From Nitrosopelagicus sp964511265 (GTDB lineage: Archaea; Thermoproteota; Nitrososphaeria; Nitrososphaerales; Nitrosopumilaceae): 64,000 bases of DNA. Under the pieces are notes generated by a model. It saw nothing but the letters and a program-made list of their open reading frames with translations. It made no database searches and had not been told where the DNA came from. Shown piece after piece: positions 33,002-42,778 of the stretch. The position numbers and the translations under genes are program-made. Location: contig CAZEES010000002.1 in assembly GCA_964511265.1 (NCBI GenBank), positions 13,505 to 77,504 on the forward strand, given 5' to 3'. Every line of letters starts with the position of its first letter. The first letter of the stretch is position 1.

Positions 33002-34483
33002 ATGCGAGTTAGAGCAGAATCAGGTTCTCCAGAGAAAAAGAAAACCTCAGTTTTGTGTGCATTTTGCTTTGAAGATACGAACACACCAATTGGATTAGGG
33101 AAATTACATAAAAAAATTGATCAGGCAGTTTTGCAATCAATCAAAGAGATCAAAGGTAAGAAAAATAAAATCACACTAATTCATTCACATAAAGAGATCC
33201 CACCAGAAAGAATATTGATTGCAGGATTAGGAAAGAAAAATAGACTAACCTCAGATGTCATTAGAGATGTTACAGGCAACATTACAAAAAAGATTCACGA
33301 GTTAGGAATAAGAGAATTTTCAATAATAATTCCAGATAAAATTGCAATTAGAAATGAACAAGTTATATCATCAATTGTAGAGGGTGCAAATCTTTCATTA
33401 TATGACTTTGATTTATTTAAAAAAGAAAAATCTGACAAGAAGGAACCGGATTTAACACTATTTACATCTGATAAAGATGCACAAAAGATAATCAAAAATT
33501 CTATTACAATTTCTGATGCAGTAAAATTTACAAGAGATGTAGCTAATCTTCCACCAAATGAATGTCCTCCAATAAAATTAGGAGAAATTGCAAAGAAGAT
33601 TTCAAATCAGAATAAAATGAAATGTACTGTATTTTCAAAAAATGAAATAAAATCTAAAGGATTAGGTGGAGTCACAGCAGTTGGACAAGGAAGTAAAAAT
33701 GAACCAAGATTCATAATTTTAGAATACAGAAATGGGAAGAAGGAACAAAAACCAATCTTACTTGTTGGTAAAGCAGTTACTTTTGACACAGGCGGAATAT
33801 CATTGAAGCCTGGAGAGAAAATGGATGAGATGAAGTTTGACAAATGTGGAGGTTGTACAGTATTAGGAGTAATGAAAGCAATTTCAGAGTTAAAACTTGG
33901 GATTAATGTAGTTGCAATTATTCCATCGGTGGAAAATATGCCAGGTGGAGAATCATACAGACCAGGAGACATTATCAAATTGTTTAATGGAAAAACTGCA
34001 GAGATTCTAAACACAGATGCAGAAGGAAGATTAATTTTAGCAGATGGGCTTGCATATGGAATTAAGCATTATCAACCATCTTCGGTAATGGATTTTGCAA
34101 CATTGACTGGAGCTTGTATTGTTGCCTTGGGAACAAACGTAGCAGGAATTGTAAGTAACAATTCGAAATTAACATCAAAGGTCATGTCCTCATCAACAAA
34201 AACTTCAGAAGAAGTATGGGAATTACCACTAAATGATGATTACATGGATATGGTGAAATCAAAAGTTGCAGACATTAGAAATATTGGGATGGGAAGAGCT
34301 GCAGGTACAATTACTGCGGCAGCATTTTTAGCAAATTCAGTAGGGAATGTACCTTGGGTACATTTTGATATTGCAGGAACCGCATGGATTCAACCATCAA
34401 CAAAAAACAAATCTTACAATGCAAATGGCGCAACCGGATTTGGGGTTAGATTAGTGGTAGATTACCTCATGAATCAAAGATAA
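33002..34483 (+). CDS. pepA: Leucyl aminopeptidase (M17 family)
   Basis: A dimetal cytosolic aminopeptidase that removes N-terminal residues from peptides (493 aa). The C-terminal catalytic domain contains LLVGKAVTFDTGGISLKPG near residue 257 (metal and catalytic Lys/Asp), DKCGGCTVLG near residue 280 and the hallmark NTDAEGRLILAD near residue 336. The N-terminal half is the less conserved macrodomain-like part. Hexameric in characterised relatives. Length is normal. Confidence 0.95.
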   Translation: MRVRAESGSPEKKKTSVLCAFCFEDTNTPIGLGKLHKKIDQAVLQSIKEIKGKKNKITLIHSHKEIPPERILIAGLGKKNRLTSDVIRDVTGNITKKIHELGIREFSIIIPDKIAIRNEQVISSIVEGANLSLYDFDLFKKEKSDKKEPDLTLFTSDKDAQKIIKNSITISDAVKFTRDVANLPPNECPPIKLGEIAKKISNQNKMKCTVFSKNEIKSKGLGGVTAVGQGSKNEPRFIILEYRNGKKEQKPILLVGKAVTFDTGGISLKPGEKMDEMKFDKCGGCTVLGVMKAISELKLGINVVAIIPSVENMPGGESYRPGDIIKLFNGKTAEILNTDAEGRLILADGLAYGIKHYQPSSVMDFATLTGACIVALGTNVAGIVSNNSKLTSKVMSSSTKTSEEVWELPLNDDYMDMVKSKVADIRNIGMGRAAGTITAAAFLANSVGNVPWVHFDIAGTAWIQPSTKNKSYNANGATGFGVRLVVDYLMNQR

Positions 34484-34486
34484 ATT

Positions 34487-34717
34487 CTATAGATGTGTAA
34501 TTTTTCTGAATATCCAATTTTTGAGTTTCAGTAATGTAATTACCCAAATGAAAATTAGAATCATGGCAATAAGCACTTTTGCGCCAGAATTAATGAGAGG
34601 ATCTAAAGCACCATTACCAGAAAATGACAAAGGACCAACAAAAAGCACCATCAATCCACCTCCAATTATGATTAGGATCCACATTGCAAAAATGAATGAA
34701 AATAGTGGCAGAGACAT
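34487..34717 (-). CDS. Small membrane protein with two transmembrane segments
   Basis: A 76-aa hydrophobic protein with helices at about residues 5-27 and 47-66, a small Gly/Asn/Ser loop between them and a basic C-terminus (KLKNWIFRKITHL). It is not recognised. Its ATG overlaps the stop of the glycosyl-phosphate transferase by one base (TAATG), so it is probably translated together with that membrane enzyme. It converges on pepA. Confidence 0.7.
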   Translation of the reverse strand: MSLPLFSFIFAMWILIIIGGGLMVLFVGPLSFSGNGALDPLINSGAKVLIAMILIFIWVITLLKLKNWIFRKITHL

Positions 34718-35706
34718 TAGATAGTTACTCCCATCATAAAGGCTGTAATTATAGCAAGAATTCCAGAGAATATTGCAAGTTTAAAAATTTCAGTACCAAT
34801 TTGTTTTTCTGAAAGAGGTTTTTTTGCAATAAGTAATCTAACTAATGTAATTGGAGCATGATTTTCAGAAGTTGATTGTAATTTCCAGTCATCAGTATGA
34901 GTTACAGGATTTTTAATCTCCCTATGTTCAACAATTTTTTTTACACTGGAAAGAAACAAAAATGAATTAATAATTGCAGGTAATATTGCTATAGCAGCAA
35001 TCACCTCAACTCCACCAACAATTGCAATTCCACCATATGCAGCGCCAAAAGTTATTGCACCAGAATCACCAGGAAAGATCTTACTTGGAAATTTATGATA
35101 TTTGTAAAATGCTAATGAAGAAAATGCCAAACATAGACAGATTATTCCTATCTCATAGTTTTGTAATATGAATAAGCATATCGATAGTGCAAAACTTGCA
35201 ATTGTCATAAACCCACTTGCTACTCCATTTAGAACATCAATTGAGTTAATTGTATTACCCATTATTGGTATCATGAATACAACTAGTGCCATGTAGAGTA
35301 ATGGAATTGATACAGAGCCAAATAATGGGAAATCTAAGTTTGAGTCATAAGCACCAAGTAACAATATAGGAGCTGCACATAATGCAAGAGCTAAAGGTTT
35401 GAACCAGCCACCCATAGTTTTTTTGTCATCAATTAAACCAACAATAAATGCAAAAAAGGTTGTTAGAATTACAGCAAGTATTTCAGATACGGGAAAAAAC
35501 ACATACAAAACTATTAGAGATGATTCTATTCCAACAATTATTGATAGACCGCCAGGTCGTGCAATCATTGTCTTTTCTTTTTTATTTACATCAACAACAG
35601 TAATGTTACGTTTTTCTAAAGCACGTATTACAAAAGGAGTCAACCCATATACGGAAAAAAACGCAATTGTAATTGCAATTATTGCGGGGATTATTAGTTG
35701 TTCCAA
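34717..35706 (-). CDS. Polyprenyl/dolichyl-phosphate GlcNAc-1-phosphate transferase-like (GPT/MraY/WecA family)
   Basis: An integral membrane enzyme (329 aa, about ten hydrophobic segments) that links a sugar-1-phosphate to a lipid-phosphate carrier. Family motifs are VGLIDDKKTMGGW (DDx2 near residue 93), NSIDVLNGVASG near residue 151 (normally NxxNxxDGxDGL-like) and FPGDSGAITFGAAYGG near residue 212. In archaea such enzymes start N-glycan assembly (AglH type). It is adjacent, with no spacer, to the Hel308 gene and overlaps the small membrane protein. Confidence 0.88.
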   Translation of the reverse strand: MEQLIIPAIIAITIAFFSVYGLTPFVIRALEKRNITVVDVNKKEKTMIARPGGLSIIVGIESSLIVLYVFFPVSEILAVILTTFFAFIVGLIDDKKTMGGWFKPLALALCAAPILLLGAYDSNLDFPLFGSVSIPLLYMALVVFMIPIMGNTINSIDVLNGVASGFMTIASFALSICLFILQNYEIGIICLCLAFSSLAFYKYHKFPSKIFPGDSGAITFGAAYGGIAIVGGVEVIAAIAILPAIINSFLFLSSVKKIVEHREIKNPVTHTDDWKLQSTSENHAPITLVRLLIAKKPLSEKQIGTEIFKLAIFSGILAIITAFMMGVTI

Positions 35707-37923
35707 TTATCTGACCTTTTCTACTTGAGACTTGATACTTTTTGCAAGAATCATACCGATTTTATCTATTGCTGCTAACTTCTCAAGAGGCGCTTTTTTG
35801 AGTGCAGTTTTATTTTTGTAGCCATTTTTGTATAAAATTTGGGCACGAACTCGTCCAATTTGTTTAATTTTGACTAATTCTAGATATTTCTCTGGAACAC
35901 CATGTATGATTTGCAGCCTAAGTAAATCTGATTCATCAATAAGATTCTGGTATTCGGATACAATCTTTTTTTGTTCATTTTCTTTGGCATGATCTCTCCA
36001 GAATTTAACAATCTCTGTAAAAGTATAGATCAAATCTTTTGCATTTTCTTTTATATAGAATATATCACCAGGCTCAGCATCAAAATGTTCTGACATGTTT
36101 TGATAAGTCATAGCATCAATCCATTTGTAAAGAATTAACAGGCTTTTGAAACAATCTTCGTTTGAAAATTTTTGTTGTGTGTATAATTTTTCATTTTTAT
36201 TTATGAGATCATCCATATCTTCTTGATATTTTTCAGGTACAGGATACTGTGAATAAAATTCAGGGAGGTTTGTAATCATATGTAATATTCCAAATGTGTG
36301 TTTTGTTCCTCTTACATAATCTTCAATATAACCAGTCATATCAAAAGCAGTTTTTGGATCAATTCTTAAATAAAAAACTCTAATACCAAATTTTGTAGGT
36401 TCAAAACCATTTTCATCAGTGATCATTCCGTATTCTTTTAGTTTTTCAAGTTGTTTTGTTACCTTTTTTTCTAATACAGAATCATCTGAAAGTTGATATG
36501 CAGCAAAAGTTTGTGAGAAGAATTTTATTATTTTTTCATAAGATGTTGGATTGAATTTTGATGCAGTGTATACAAATCCAAGTAAATTTATTCTCAAAGA
36601 ACTATCTTCATCCAAAGTTTTTGATTCTAATGGTTCCGGTTCACCGTCAATATAATATTCTAATATTTCATCAGGGTATCCTTTTGAAATAATTATTGAT
36701 TCTCCCATATCATCATATTGTGGTCGTCCGGCTCTTCCACACATTTGTTTGTATTCTAAAATACTAATTTTTTCTAGACCATTGTTTGTATATCTCATTA
36801 CACTTGGAATTACAACTCTACGTGCAGGTAAGTTCACGCCAGCGGCTAAAGTTGGGGTTGCAGTTAAGAATTTTATGTGTCTATTTTTAAATTCATTTTC
36901 AATTATTGTTCGACATCTTTGATCAAGTCCTGCATGATGAAATGCCGTACCATTTTTTACCATTTGTGCCAACTCGGTAGTTAATTTCGTATTATCGTAA
37001 CTATCCTTTGGGAGGATTTTCTTTGAGATTTTTTCTAATTCTTTTTTTTGGTTTTCTGAAAGCATCTTTACAACATCGAGTCCAGCCTCTTTTGCCCACG
37101 CCACTGCATTTTTTCTTGTCATTGCAAAAATTAGGCATTGATCACCATTGTCAACAGTATCTAATCCTAAACCAATCCAATCTTTTTGATGTCTAGATTC
37201 TTGACGATCGTTGGTCAGGTTTCCCTCAGTTTCTTCCCTATCTTGGTTTGTGATGATATGTCTACTGTAAACTGCTTCAGATAATGGAACCCGTCTGAAT
37301 GTACTCTCTACTAATTCACAGTCTAACCAATCTGCAAGTTCGTCAGCGTTTGATATGGTTGCGCTAAGCCCAATAAGTTTAGGTGGATTTTTTCCAATAA
37401 ATCCAGATCTAAGTCTAGTTAGAATAATTTCTAATGTAGGGCCCCTTGTCTCATCACCAATTAGATGTATTTCATCAGAGACTATCATTCCTATGTCATA
37501 AATCCAATCTTGCTGAAATGCCATATTTGCATCCATGCTTTCATTTGTGAGAAATATTACATCTGCGTCTTCTAATTTCTCTTTTTTTTCCTTTGAATCT
37601 CCAGTAGATAGTGCTACTTTGATTTTTCTTCCTAGTGATAATTTCTCTAATTTTTTAAACTCTTCAAATTTTTCACTGGTTAATGCACGTAACGGAGTAA
37701 GGTAAACAACTTTGGTTTTATGTTTGGAGAGATGTGAGAGAATTGCGAGCATTGCAATGAGTGTCTTACCACTTGCAGTAGGTATTGTGATCAGAAAATT
37801 CTTTTTTTCATCTAATAATCCAGCCTTTACGGAATGTTCTTGTGGTTCAAAAAGTTCTTTGTACCCTTCTGAATGTAAGAAATCAATTGCGGCAGGTTCT
37901 AGATCAAGTTCACTTATTTTCAT
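35707..37923 (-). CDS. hel308: Hel308-type Ski2-like DNA helicase
   Basis: A superfamily 2 helicase acting on stalled forks and branched DNA (738 aa). Motifs in order: Q-like FEPQEHSVKAG, Walker A TIPTASGKT (46-54), TPLRALTSEK (Ia), DEIHLI near residue 149 (II), GLSATISNADELADWL (III/IV), FHHAGLDQRCR, ATPTLAAGVNLPAR and QMCGRAGRP (VI). A winged-helix and ratchet region follows, then C-terminal helix-hairpin-helix sequence (IKQIGRVRAQILYKNG). It overlaps MCM by 4 bp, in a replication-repair operon. Confidence 0.93.
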   Translation of the reverse strand: MKISELDLEPAAIDFLHSEGYKELFEPQEHSVKAGLLDEKKNFLITIPTASGKTLIAMLAILSHLSKHKTKVVYLTPLRALTSEKFEEFKKLEKLSLGRKIKVALSTGDSKEKKEKLEDADVIFLTNESMDANMAFQQDWIYDIGMIVSDEIHLIGDETRGPTLEIILTRLRSGFIGKNPPKLIGLSATISNADELADWLDCELVESTFRRVPLSEAVYSRHIITNQDREETEGNLTNDRQESRHQKDWIGLGLDTVDNGDQCLIFAMTRKNAVAWAKEAGLDVVKMLSENQKKELEKISKKILPKDSYDNTKLTTELAQMVKNGTAFHHAGLDQRCRTIIENEFKNRHIKFLTATPTLAAGVNLPARRVVIPSVMRYTNNGLEKISILEYKQMCGRAGRPQYDDMGESIIISKGYPDEILEYYIDGEPEPLESKTLDEDSSLRINLLGFVYTASKFNPTSYEKIIKFFSQTFAAYQLSDDSVLEKKVTKQLEKLKEYGMITDENGFEPTKFGIRVFYLRIDPKTAFDMTGYIEDYVRGTKHTFGILHMITNLPEFYSQYPVPEKYQEDMDDLINKNEKLYTQQKFSNEDCFKSLLILYKWIDAMTYQNMSEHFDAEPGDIFYIKENAKDLIYTFTEIVKFWRDHAKENEQKKIVSEYQNLIDESDLLRLQIIHGVPEKYLELVKIKQIGRVRAQILYKNGYKNKTALKKAPLEKLAAIDKIGMILAKSIKSQVEKVR

Positions 37924-39998
37924 ACTATATTATAATGACCAGGTTTTGACTCATAAATAGATGAGTCTCTTGCCATTTTTCGAATAAAGTTTTTGGCCTC
38001 TTCTTCAGTAAACTTTTCAGTCTTTGCTAATTCTTCTACCAATTGTTTTTCTTCTACAGGAGATTTGTGTTCACCTTCAAGTGATTTCATTATATCCATG
38101 AACAATTGCATTTTTGATACTTCACTTCGTGGTCTTCCTTGTAATACACCAAGATCTACCTTTCCAGTATTCACATCTATTCCAGCAACTTCAAACATAG
38201 TTTGTAATAGATCAATTGCACGTTGTGCATCATCACTATCAACTTGATTTTTCATTAGTAGACGTGCTCTTGCAGTAGCCAATCTAATCAAGCCCTCCAG
38301 TTGTCTTGGAGTCACAGTAATCATTTCTTCAGCCTCAACATTTCTCATTTTCATGTAATAATCAAGAATTTTTTCTTCAGCCTCTTTCGTTAATACGGGA
38401 TTAATTCTTTTTACATATGCCAAATATTTGGTTAATGTTTCAGAATCAATTTGAGATTTTTTATCAATCCCAGTCGGAGTATGAAGATTAATTATATGTT
38501 GAGCAATTTGTGTGTCTCTTTCTTTTGATGGTTTATCACGAACTACAAAAATTAAATCAAAACGAGTTAGTAATGGAACTGGGAGGTTTACATTTTCGGT
38601 GATATTTTTGAAAGGATCATATTTTCCATACATTGGGTTAGCAGCTGCAAGGATAGAGGTTCGAGCATTTAATGTTGCAACAATTCCTCCTTTCGAAATA
38701 CTAGCTGTTTGTTGTTCCATAACTTCATGTAATGCGCTTCTATCTTCAGCTTTCATTTTATCAAATTCATCAATACATACTAGTCCCTGATCACCAAGTA
38801 CTGTTGCACCTGCTTCTAACATGAAAATTCCATTTGTATCTCTAACAACTGCAGCTGTTAAACCAGCAGCAGTAGAGCCTCTTCCAGAAGTATACAAACC
38901 ACGAGGAGCAACTCTAACACAGAATTTCAACATCTCACTTTTTGCAGTGCCAGGATCACCAACCAAGAATACATTGATGTCACCCCTAATCTTACTACCA
39001 TCTTCTAATTCCCTTTGTGTTGAACCAGCCATAAGCAACAAAATAGATTCTTTAATTGTTTCATGCCCTGTGATATGAGGAGCATACGAATCAATCAATT
39101 GCTGATACAAATCAGGACTTTTGGATAATGATTTGATCATTTTTTCATCTTCAGAAGAAATTTCTTCTCGTTGTATTTTTCGCGATTTTTTATCTTTTTT
39201 ACTGCTTAAAAATTCAACATTATTTCCATCTAATCTTAATCTATACAAAGGACTGCTTGTTTTTGAAACACCACTCATTTTTTCCTGTTCAATTCTTACA
39301 ATTCCTGTCAGAACAACTCTGTCACCAGGTCTTGCATTATCCACTAAATCTTGTTTGACAGTCACATCAAGATAGTGAGGTAGCTGTCCAGGTGGAAGAT
39401 CTTCAGGTAGTTCTTGTAAACGCACAAATTGTACATCAATGAAACGGCTTGATTCAGGCTCAACTCCAAGCTCTCGGTGAGTACATTTTGGATTTGAACA
39501 TTGTACTGGGGAGGTTAAAGATAAACCATGTCCAAGAATTACATCGGTTCTATGCTTTTCGGGGCAAACAAAAACTAATTCTTTTGCAAGGGGTTTTACT
39601 TCAGATGCTCTTAACACCATTCCAGATACGCTGGTTATTTTTCCAATAACTTCGGCATTAATTTGACGTAAACTTCGTTGAACAGGATAATTTGCAATTC
39701 TTGCTCGTATTTCATGTTCAATCTTTTTTGCATATTTTGGAAAACGTTCTTGTAAAATTTCTTTGATCGCTCTTGAAAATGCTTCTAAAATTGAATCCGG
39801 ATTTTCACCAAATACAGACTCGATATCAGGATGTAGTACAAGATCGTTATAATCAACATTAATGAATTTGGATTTTGTTGGCATCATGTTGTCTATATCA
39901 TCAACATATCGGAAATTCCCTTTTTCGTCTTTAAACTCAAGTAAAAATGCTTTTACATATCCAGACAATGCAGATTCAGTTTGCGTTTCAAGCGTCAT
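37920..39998 (-). CDS. mcm: MCM replicative DNA helicase
   Basis: The hexameric replicative helicase (692 aa). The N-terminal domain has a zinc-binding region (C near residue 149, CSNPKC near residue 173) and an OB fold. The AAA+ domain has Walker A VGDPGTAKSEMLK near residue 341, Walker B LVCIDEFDKM near residue 400, sensor-1 ILAAANP and arginine finger PLLTRFDLIF near residue 472. A C-terminal winged helix completes it. No intein is visible. It overlaps Hel308 and the GINS gene by 4 bp each, so helicase and GINS activator are made together. Confidence 0.97.
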   Translation of the reverse strand: MTLETQTESALSGYVKAFLLEFKDEKGNFRYVDDIDNMMPTKSKFINVDYNDLVLHPDIESVFGENPDSILEAFSRAIKEILQERFPKYAKKIEHEIRARIANYPVQRSLRQINAEVIGKITSVSGMVLRASEVKPLAKELVFVCPEKHRTDVILGHGLSLTSPVQCSNPKCTHRELGVEPESSRFIDVQFVRLQELPEDLPPGQLPHYLDVTVKQDLVDNARPGDRVVLTGIVRIEQEKMSGVSKTSSPLYRLRLDGNNVEFLSSKKDKKSRKIQREEISSEDEKMIKSLSKSPDLYQQLIDSYAPHITGHETIKESILLLMAGSTQRELEDGSKIRGDINVFLVGDPGTAKSEMLKFCVRVAPRGLYTSGRGSTAAGLTAAVVRDTNGIFMLEAGATVLGDQGLVCIDEFDKMKAEDRSALHEVMEQQTASISKGGIVATLNARTSILAAANPMYGKYDPFKNITENVNLPVPLLTRFDLIFVVRDKPSKERDTQIAQHIINLHTPTGIDKKSQIDSETLTKYLAYVKRINPVLTKEAEEKILDYYMKMRNVEAEEMITVTPRQLEGLIRLATARARLLMKNQVDSDDAQRAIDLLQTMFEVAGIDVNTGKVDLGVLQGRPRSEVSKMQLFMDIMKSLEGEHKSPVEEKQLVEELAKTEKFTEEEAKNFIRKMARDSSIYESKPGHYNIV

Positions 39999-40510
39999 TT
40001 CTTTTCACCCAATATTTGTTTTTTAAACGCAAGACTAGCATTATGTATCTGGTTATAATATACTTCTTCTTCTACACTAAGTTTTGACGAAAGGTCAGAT
40101 GTGAGCTTTGAAGAGTCAGCTAATCTAACTATTTTACCCTGTCTGATTCTAACTAGTTGATTTAACATACTTTCTACTTTATCAAAGTCAGCAGTCTCAA
40201 GTTTTTTCATATATGCATTAAGTTTAATGTAAAAATGCTTGTCTAATGTTGCAAGTGAATCTTCATCTGCAATGTCTTCTTTTACTTTTGCTTGTTTTAG
40301 TTCTTTAACCATATCTTGATCATGGACAATAACATGTTTTTCAGATTCTAAGATATCTGCAACCCATCTAGGAATATTCATCATTTCATTTTCTTTTCCT
40401 TCTATCTGTACTCCAGATACATCCATTTTTAGATCATGCTTGAATTCGACTTTGACATCTTCTAGACCAAATCCTATCGAATGGGCTTTGATTACATCTT
40501 CTAATTCCAA
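39995..40510 (-). CDS. GINS complex subunit (GINS15/51-like)
   Basis: A 171-aa component of the GINS factor that activates MCM. The A-domain helix pattern includes NIPRWVADILESEK near residue 46 and FYIKLNAYMKKL near residue 91, followed by LVRIRQGKIVRLA near residue 116, a GINS hallmark (RxxKI). The long helical A domain in front of a short C-terminal segment fits the Sld5/Psf1-type archaeal subunit. The last 4 bases overlap MCM. It starts the replication operon and is divergent from the RFC small subunit. Confidence 0.85.
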   Translation of the reverse strand: MELEDVIKAHSIGFGLEDVKVEFKHDLKMDVSGVQIEGKENEMMNIPRWVADILESEKHVIVHDQDMVKELKQAKVKEDIADEDSLATLDKHFYIKLNAYMKKLETADFDKVESMLNQLVRIRQGKIVRLADSSKLTSDLSSKLSVEEEVYYNQIHNASLAFKKQILGEKK

Positions 40511-40598
40511 TATTGATCAGACACCTTTCCGGGATTTATGGACAGCGATCGATCAATTTTCTCAACAATTAGCTTTGATCATTTGATCCTTCTAGGCA

Positions 40599-40607
40599 TT
40601 TATTAAT
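40599..40607 (+). promoter_or_regulatory. TATA-like element of rfcS
   Basis: tttattaat is centred 26 bp upstream of the ATG at 40629, supporting that codon over the ATG at 40614 and the one at 40647. Confidence 0.5.
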
Positions 40608-40628
40608 AAGAAAATGCTGTTTGCATCT

Positions 40629-41585
40629 ATGACAATTTCAGATATTATGTGGGTTGAGAAGTACAGACCAAAAAAGATCTCAGAACTAGTTAACCAAAAA
40701 GACATCAAAGGGAGTCTTTTGGCATTACTCAAGAATCAAGAAGAGATGCCCCATTTGTTATTCTCAGGATCAGCAGGAGTTGGAAAAACTACCATGGCAT
40801 TATGCATTTCCCAAGAGATTTTGGGAGATAAATGGAAAAACTACACATTAGAACTGAATGCGTCAGATGAAAGAGGGATAAACATGGTAAGAGAACGAGT
40901 GAAAAAGTTCTCTAGATTTGCAGGGCTAGATACAGAGATTCCATTTAAAATAATAATTTTAGACGAGGCTGATGAAATGACTTCAGATGCTCAAACAGCA
41001 CTTCGAAGAATTATAGAAGATACGGCAAAATTTTGTAGATTTATTTTGATTGCAAATAACATATCAAAGATTATCAATCCAATTCAGAGTAGATGTGCCG
41101 TTTTCAAGTTTTCACAGATTGATGAAAAAGAAATCACTACACATCTAAAGACTGTGCTAAAAAAAGAGAAAGGTAAGGCTGATGAAAAAGGTCTAATAGA
41201 GATTGCAAATTATGCTGAAGGAGATTTAAGACACGCAATCAATCTACTTCAAACTGCTGCAAGTATGGGAGAGATTACTCAAGACAGTGTAAAGGCTGCT
41301 GCAGGATTAACAAAAACAAATGATGTGGATGATGTTTTGAAGTTAGCTGTTTCGGGAAAAATTCAGGATTCCAGAAATAAAATGATCGAGTTGGTCAAGG
41401 TTTATGGAATGTCAGAATCAGACTTTCTAAAATATATCAATCAAGCATTGTTTTCTGCGAAATATGATAACTTGGAAGAGCTATCACAGATCATAGCAAA
41501 ATATGATTATAGAATTTTAGTTGGCTCAAACCCGGAGATTCAATTATCAGCAATGCTCGCGGAACTAGGGAAATTTTCTAAATAA
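40629..41585 (+). CDS. rfcS: Replication factor C small subunit
   Basis: The small clamp-loader subunit, several copies of which join one RfcL (318 aa from 40629). Features: MWVEKYRPKKISELV (RFC box), Walker A FSGSAGVGKTTMAL near residue 50, Walker B IIILDEADEMTSDAQ near residue 113 and the SRC arginine finger IQSRCAVFKF near residue 157. No intein is present, unlike many archaeal rfcS genes. Starts at 40614 and 40647 are possible; TATA spacing favours 40629. Confidence 0.95.
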   Translation: MTISDIMWVEKYRPKKISELVNQKDIKGSLLALLKNQEEMPHLLFSGSAGVGKTTMALCISQEILGDKWKNYTLELNASDERGINMVRERVKKFSRFAGLDTEIPFKIIILDEADEMTSDAQTALRRIIEDTAKFCRFILIANNISKIINPIQSRCAVFKFSQIDEKEITTHLKTVLKKEKGKADEKGLIEIANYAEGDLRHAINLLQTAASMGEITQDSVKAAAGLTKTNDVDDVLKLAVSGKIQDSRNKMIELVKVYGMSESDFLKYINQALFSAKYDNLEELSQIIAKYDYRILVGSNPEIQLSAMLAELGKFSK

Positions 41586-41588
41586 TTA

Positions 41589-41879
41589 TTAAAAACCCTC
41601 TGGTGGTTTTTGGACAAATACATTACAAACCAATACATCAGTCTTTTCATCTCTATATTGAACATTACAAGAGACAAATTTTCCTTTCAAAGCTCGTTCT
41701 AATTCTTCTTGAGTTGTTTCCCTATATTCAGGATTATCAGGATTGTCAATTTTAGAAATCATAATTTTCTCTATTCGGCCGTATTGTTCCTGATTATCTT
41801 TTCTATAATGGGTTATATCTAATTCAAACGCATTACCAGAAATGCAACGAATAACAGGACCACCGATTCCATCTCCCAT
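41589..41879 (-). CDS. Hypothetical small protein
   Basis: I do not recognise this 96-aa protein. It begins MGDGIGGPVIRCISGNAFELDI, has three cysteines spread along the chain (residues about 12, 73, 87) and a mostly β-strand character with a charged helix in the middle. No membrane segment. Normal composition and a position 3 bp from rfcS (convergent) support a real gene. The Gly-rich start and short length suggest a small soluble binding domain, but this is weak. Confidence 0.6.
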   Translation of the reverse strand: MGDGIGGPVIRCISGNAFELDITHYRKDNQEQYGRIEKIMISKIDNPDNPEYRETTQEELERALKGKFVSCNVQYRDEKTDVLVCNVFVQKPPEGF

Positions 41880-41961
41880 GAATAATTATAGAAGTGACAG
41901 AATATAAATTTCAAAAAATTCAAATGTTAAAACAAAATGCGGATAATTAGAGTATACAAAA

Positions 41962-42543
41962 ATGAATAAAAAACGTAGATTTATGGAGCGGTATATTATC
42001 CATTTAAAAAATAATGGATACGTATCAAAAGATGCACGTGGAATTGATGAAAAGGCAAGAAAACTTGCATCAAGTATAGATTGTTCGATACAATTGGTTC
42101 GTATAGCACGAAAATTTGTTGAGTTGGATCTTTTTGTACAAGAGAAAAATCGTGATGAGTTAATCAAGAAATTAGAGCCTATTGGAATTCTAGACAATAT
42201 CAAACATGTAACTGAAGAAGAAATAATCAAAGAAGATGGAATACAAAATGGAATCTTTTATTTCAATAATGAAAGATTTTGGGAAAGTCATGAAGCATTT
42301 GAAGGAGTATGGAAACAATGTAAAGGACAAGAAAAACAAACGGTGCAAGGAATAATTTTGCTAGCAGTAGCGTTTGGGCATGCACAAAGAAATGAAAATA
42401 GTACGGGAATTGGGATGCTAAAACGGGTGTTGGAAAAAATAGAAGATTCCGATCAGAAATATCATTCAATTGATATAGAGAGAATTAGAAAGAAATCAAT
42501 TAAAATGCAAAAACAAAATAAATTATCTCTTTTTCAAATCTAA
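41962..42543 (+). CDS. DUF309-domain protein
   Basis: A 193-aa protein whose C-terminal half (about residues 92-165) matches DUF309: FYFNNERFWESHEAFEGVWKQ, then EKQTVQGIILLAVAFGHAQRNE and GIGMLKRVLEKIE, with the Glu-x-His and Asn residues typical of the family. The N-terminal 90 residues are basic and helical and not recognised. Function of DUF309 is undefined. The stop lies inside the end of the convergent zinc-finger gene (21-bp overlap). Confidence 0.8.
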   Translation: MNKKRRFMERYIIHLKNNGYVSKDARGIDEKARKLASSIDCSIQLVRIARKFVELDLFVQEKNRDELIKKLEPIGILDNIKHVTEEEIIKEDGIQNGIFYFNNERFWESHEAFEGVWKQCKGQEKQTVQGIILLAVAFGHAQRNENSTGIGMLKRVLEKIEDSDQKYHSIDIERIRKKSIKMQKQNKLSLFQI

Positions 42544-42765
42544 TATTCTTTTTTCATCCCGACATTTTCCACAGAGATATGTTTTTTGAAAGTTTTCTAA
42601 TTCGGTTTTAAAGTCAGCAGTATTATAGAATTTTTCAGATGCTTGTAATCCACCAGGAACCTTTTTTCTACAATTCGAACAAGAAATATCTATATTGAAT
42701 TTTATACGTTTTTCATTTTCATTAATTTTTCCAATTATCATATTTGATTTTGAATGGTTTGGCAT
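42523..42765 (-). CDS. Small CxxC zinc-binding protein
   Basis: An 80-aa protein from ATG 42765 (MPNHSKSNMIIGK). Cysteine pairs CSNC near residue 29 and CGKC near residue 69 would make one zinc site, separated by a 36-residue helical loop. A frame extending to 42819 would run into tRNA-Ser, so the later ATG is preferred. Not recognised beyond this. The C-terminus overlaps the DUF309 gene by 21 bp on the opposite strand. Confidence 0.65.
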   Translation of the reverse strand: MPNHSKSNMIIGKINENEKRIKFNIDISCSNCRKKVPGGLQASEKFYNTADFKTELENFQKTYLCGKCRDEKRILDLKKR

Positions 42766-42778
42766 ATAAAAAATAAAA

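Noticed and set aside
40511..40628. Divergent GINS-rfcS spacer considered as a replication origin
   Set aside because: The 118 bases are AT-rich but contain no repeated origin-recognition boxes, and no cdc6/orc1 gene is in the window.
41886..42230. Ser/Phe-rich open frame on the minus strand opposite the DUF309 gene
   Set aside because: The plus-strand gene has a family match. The opposite frame is low complexity.
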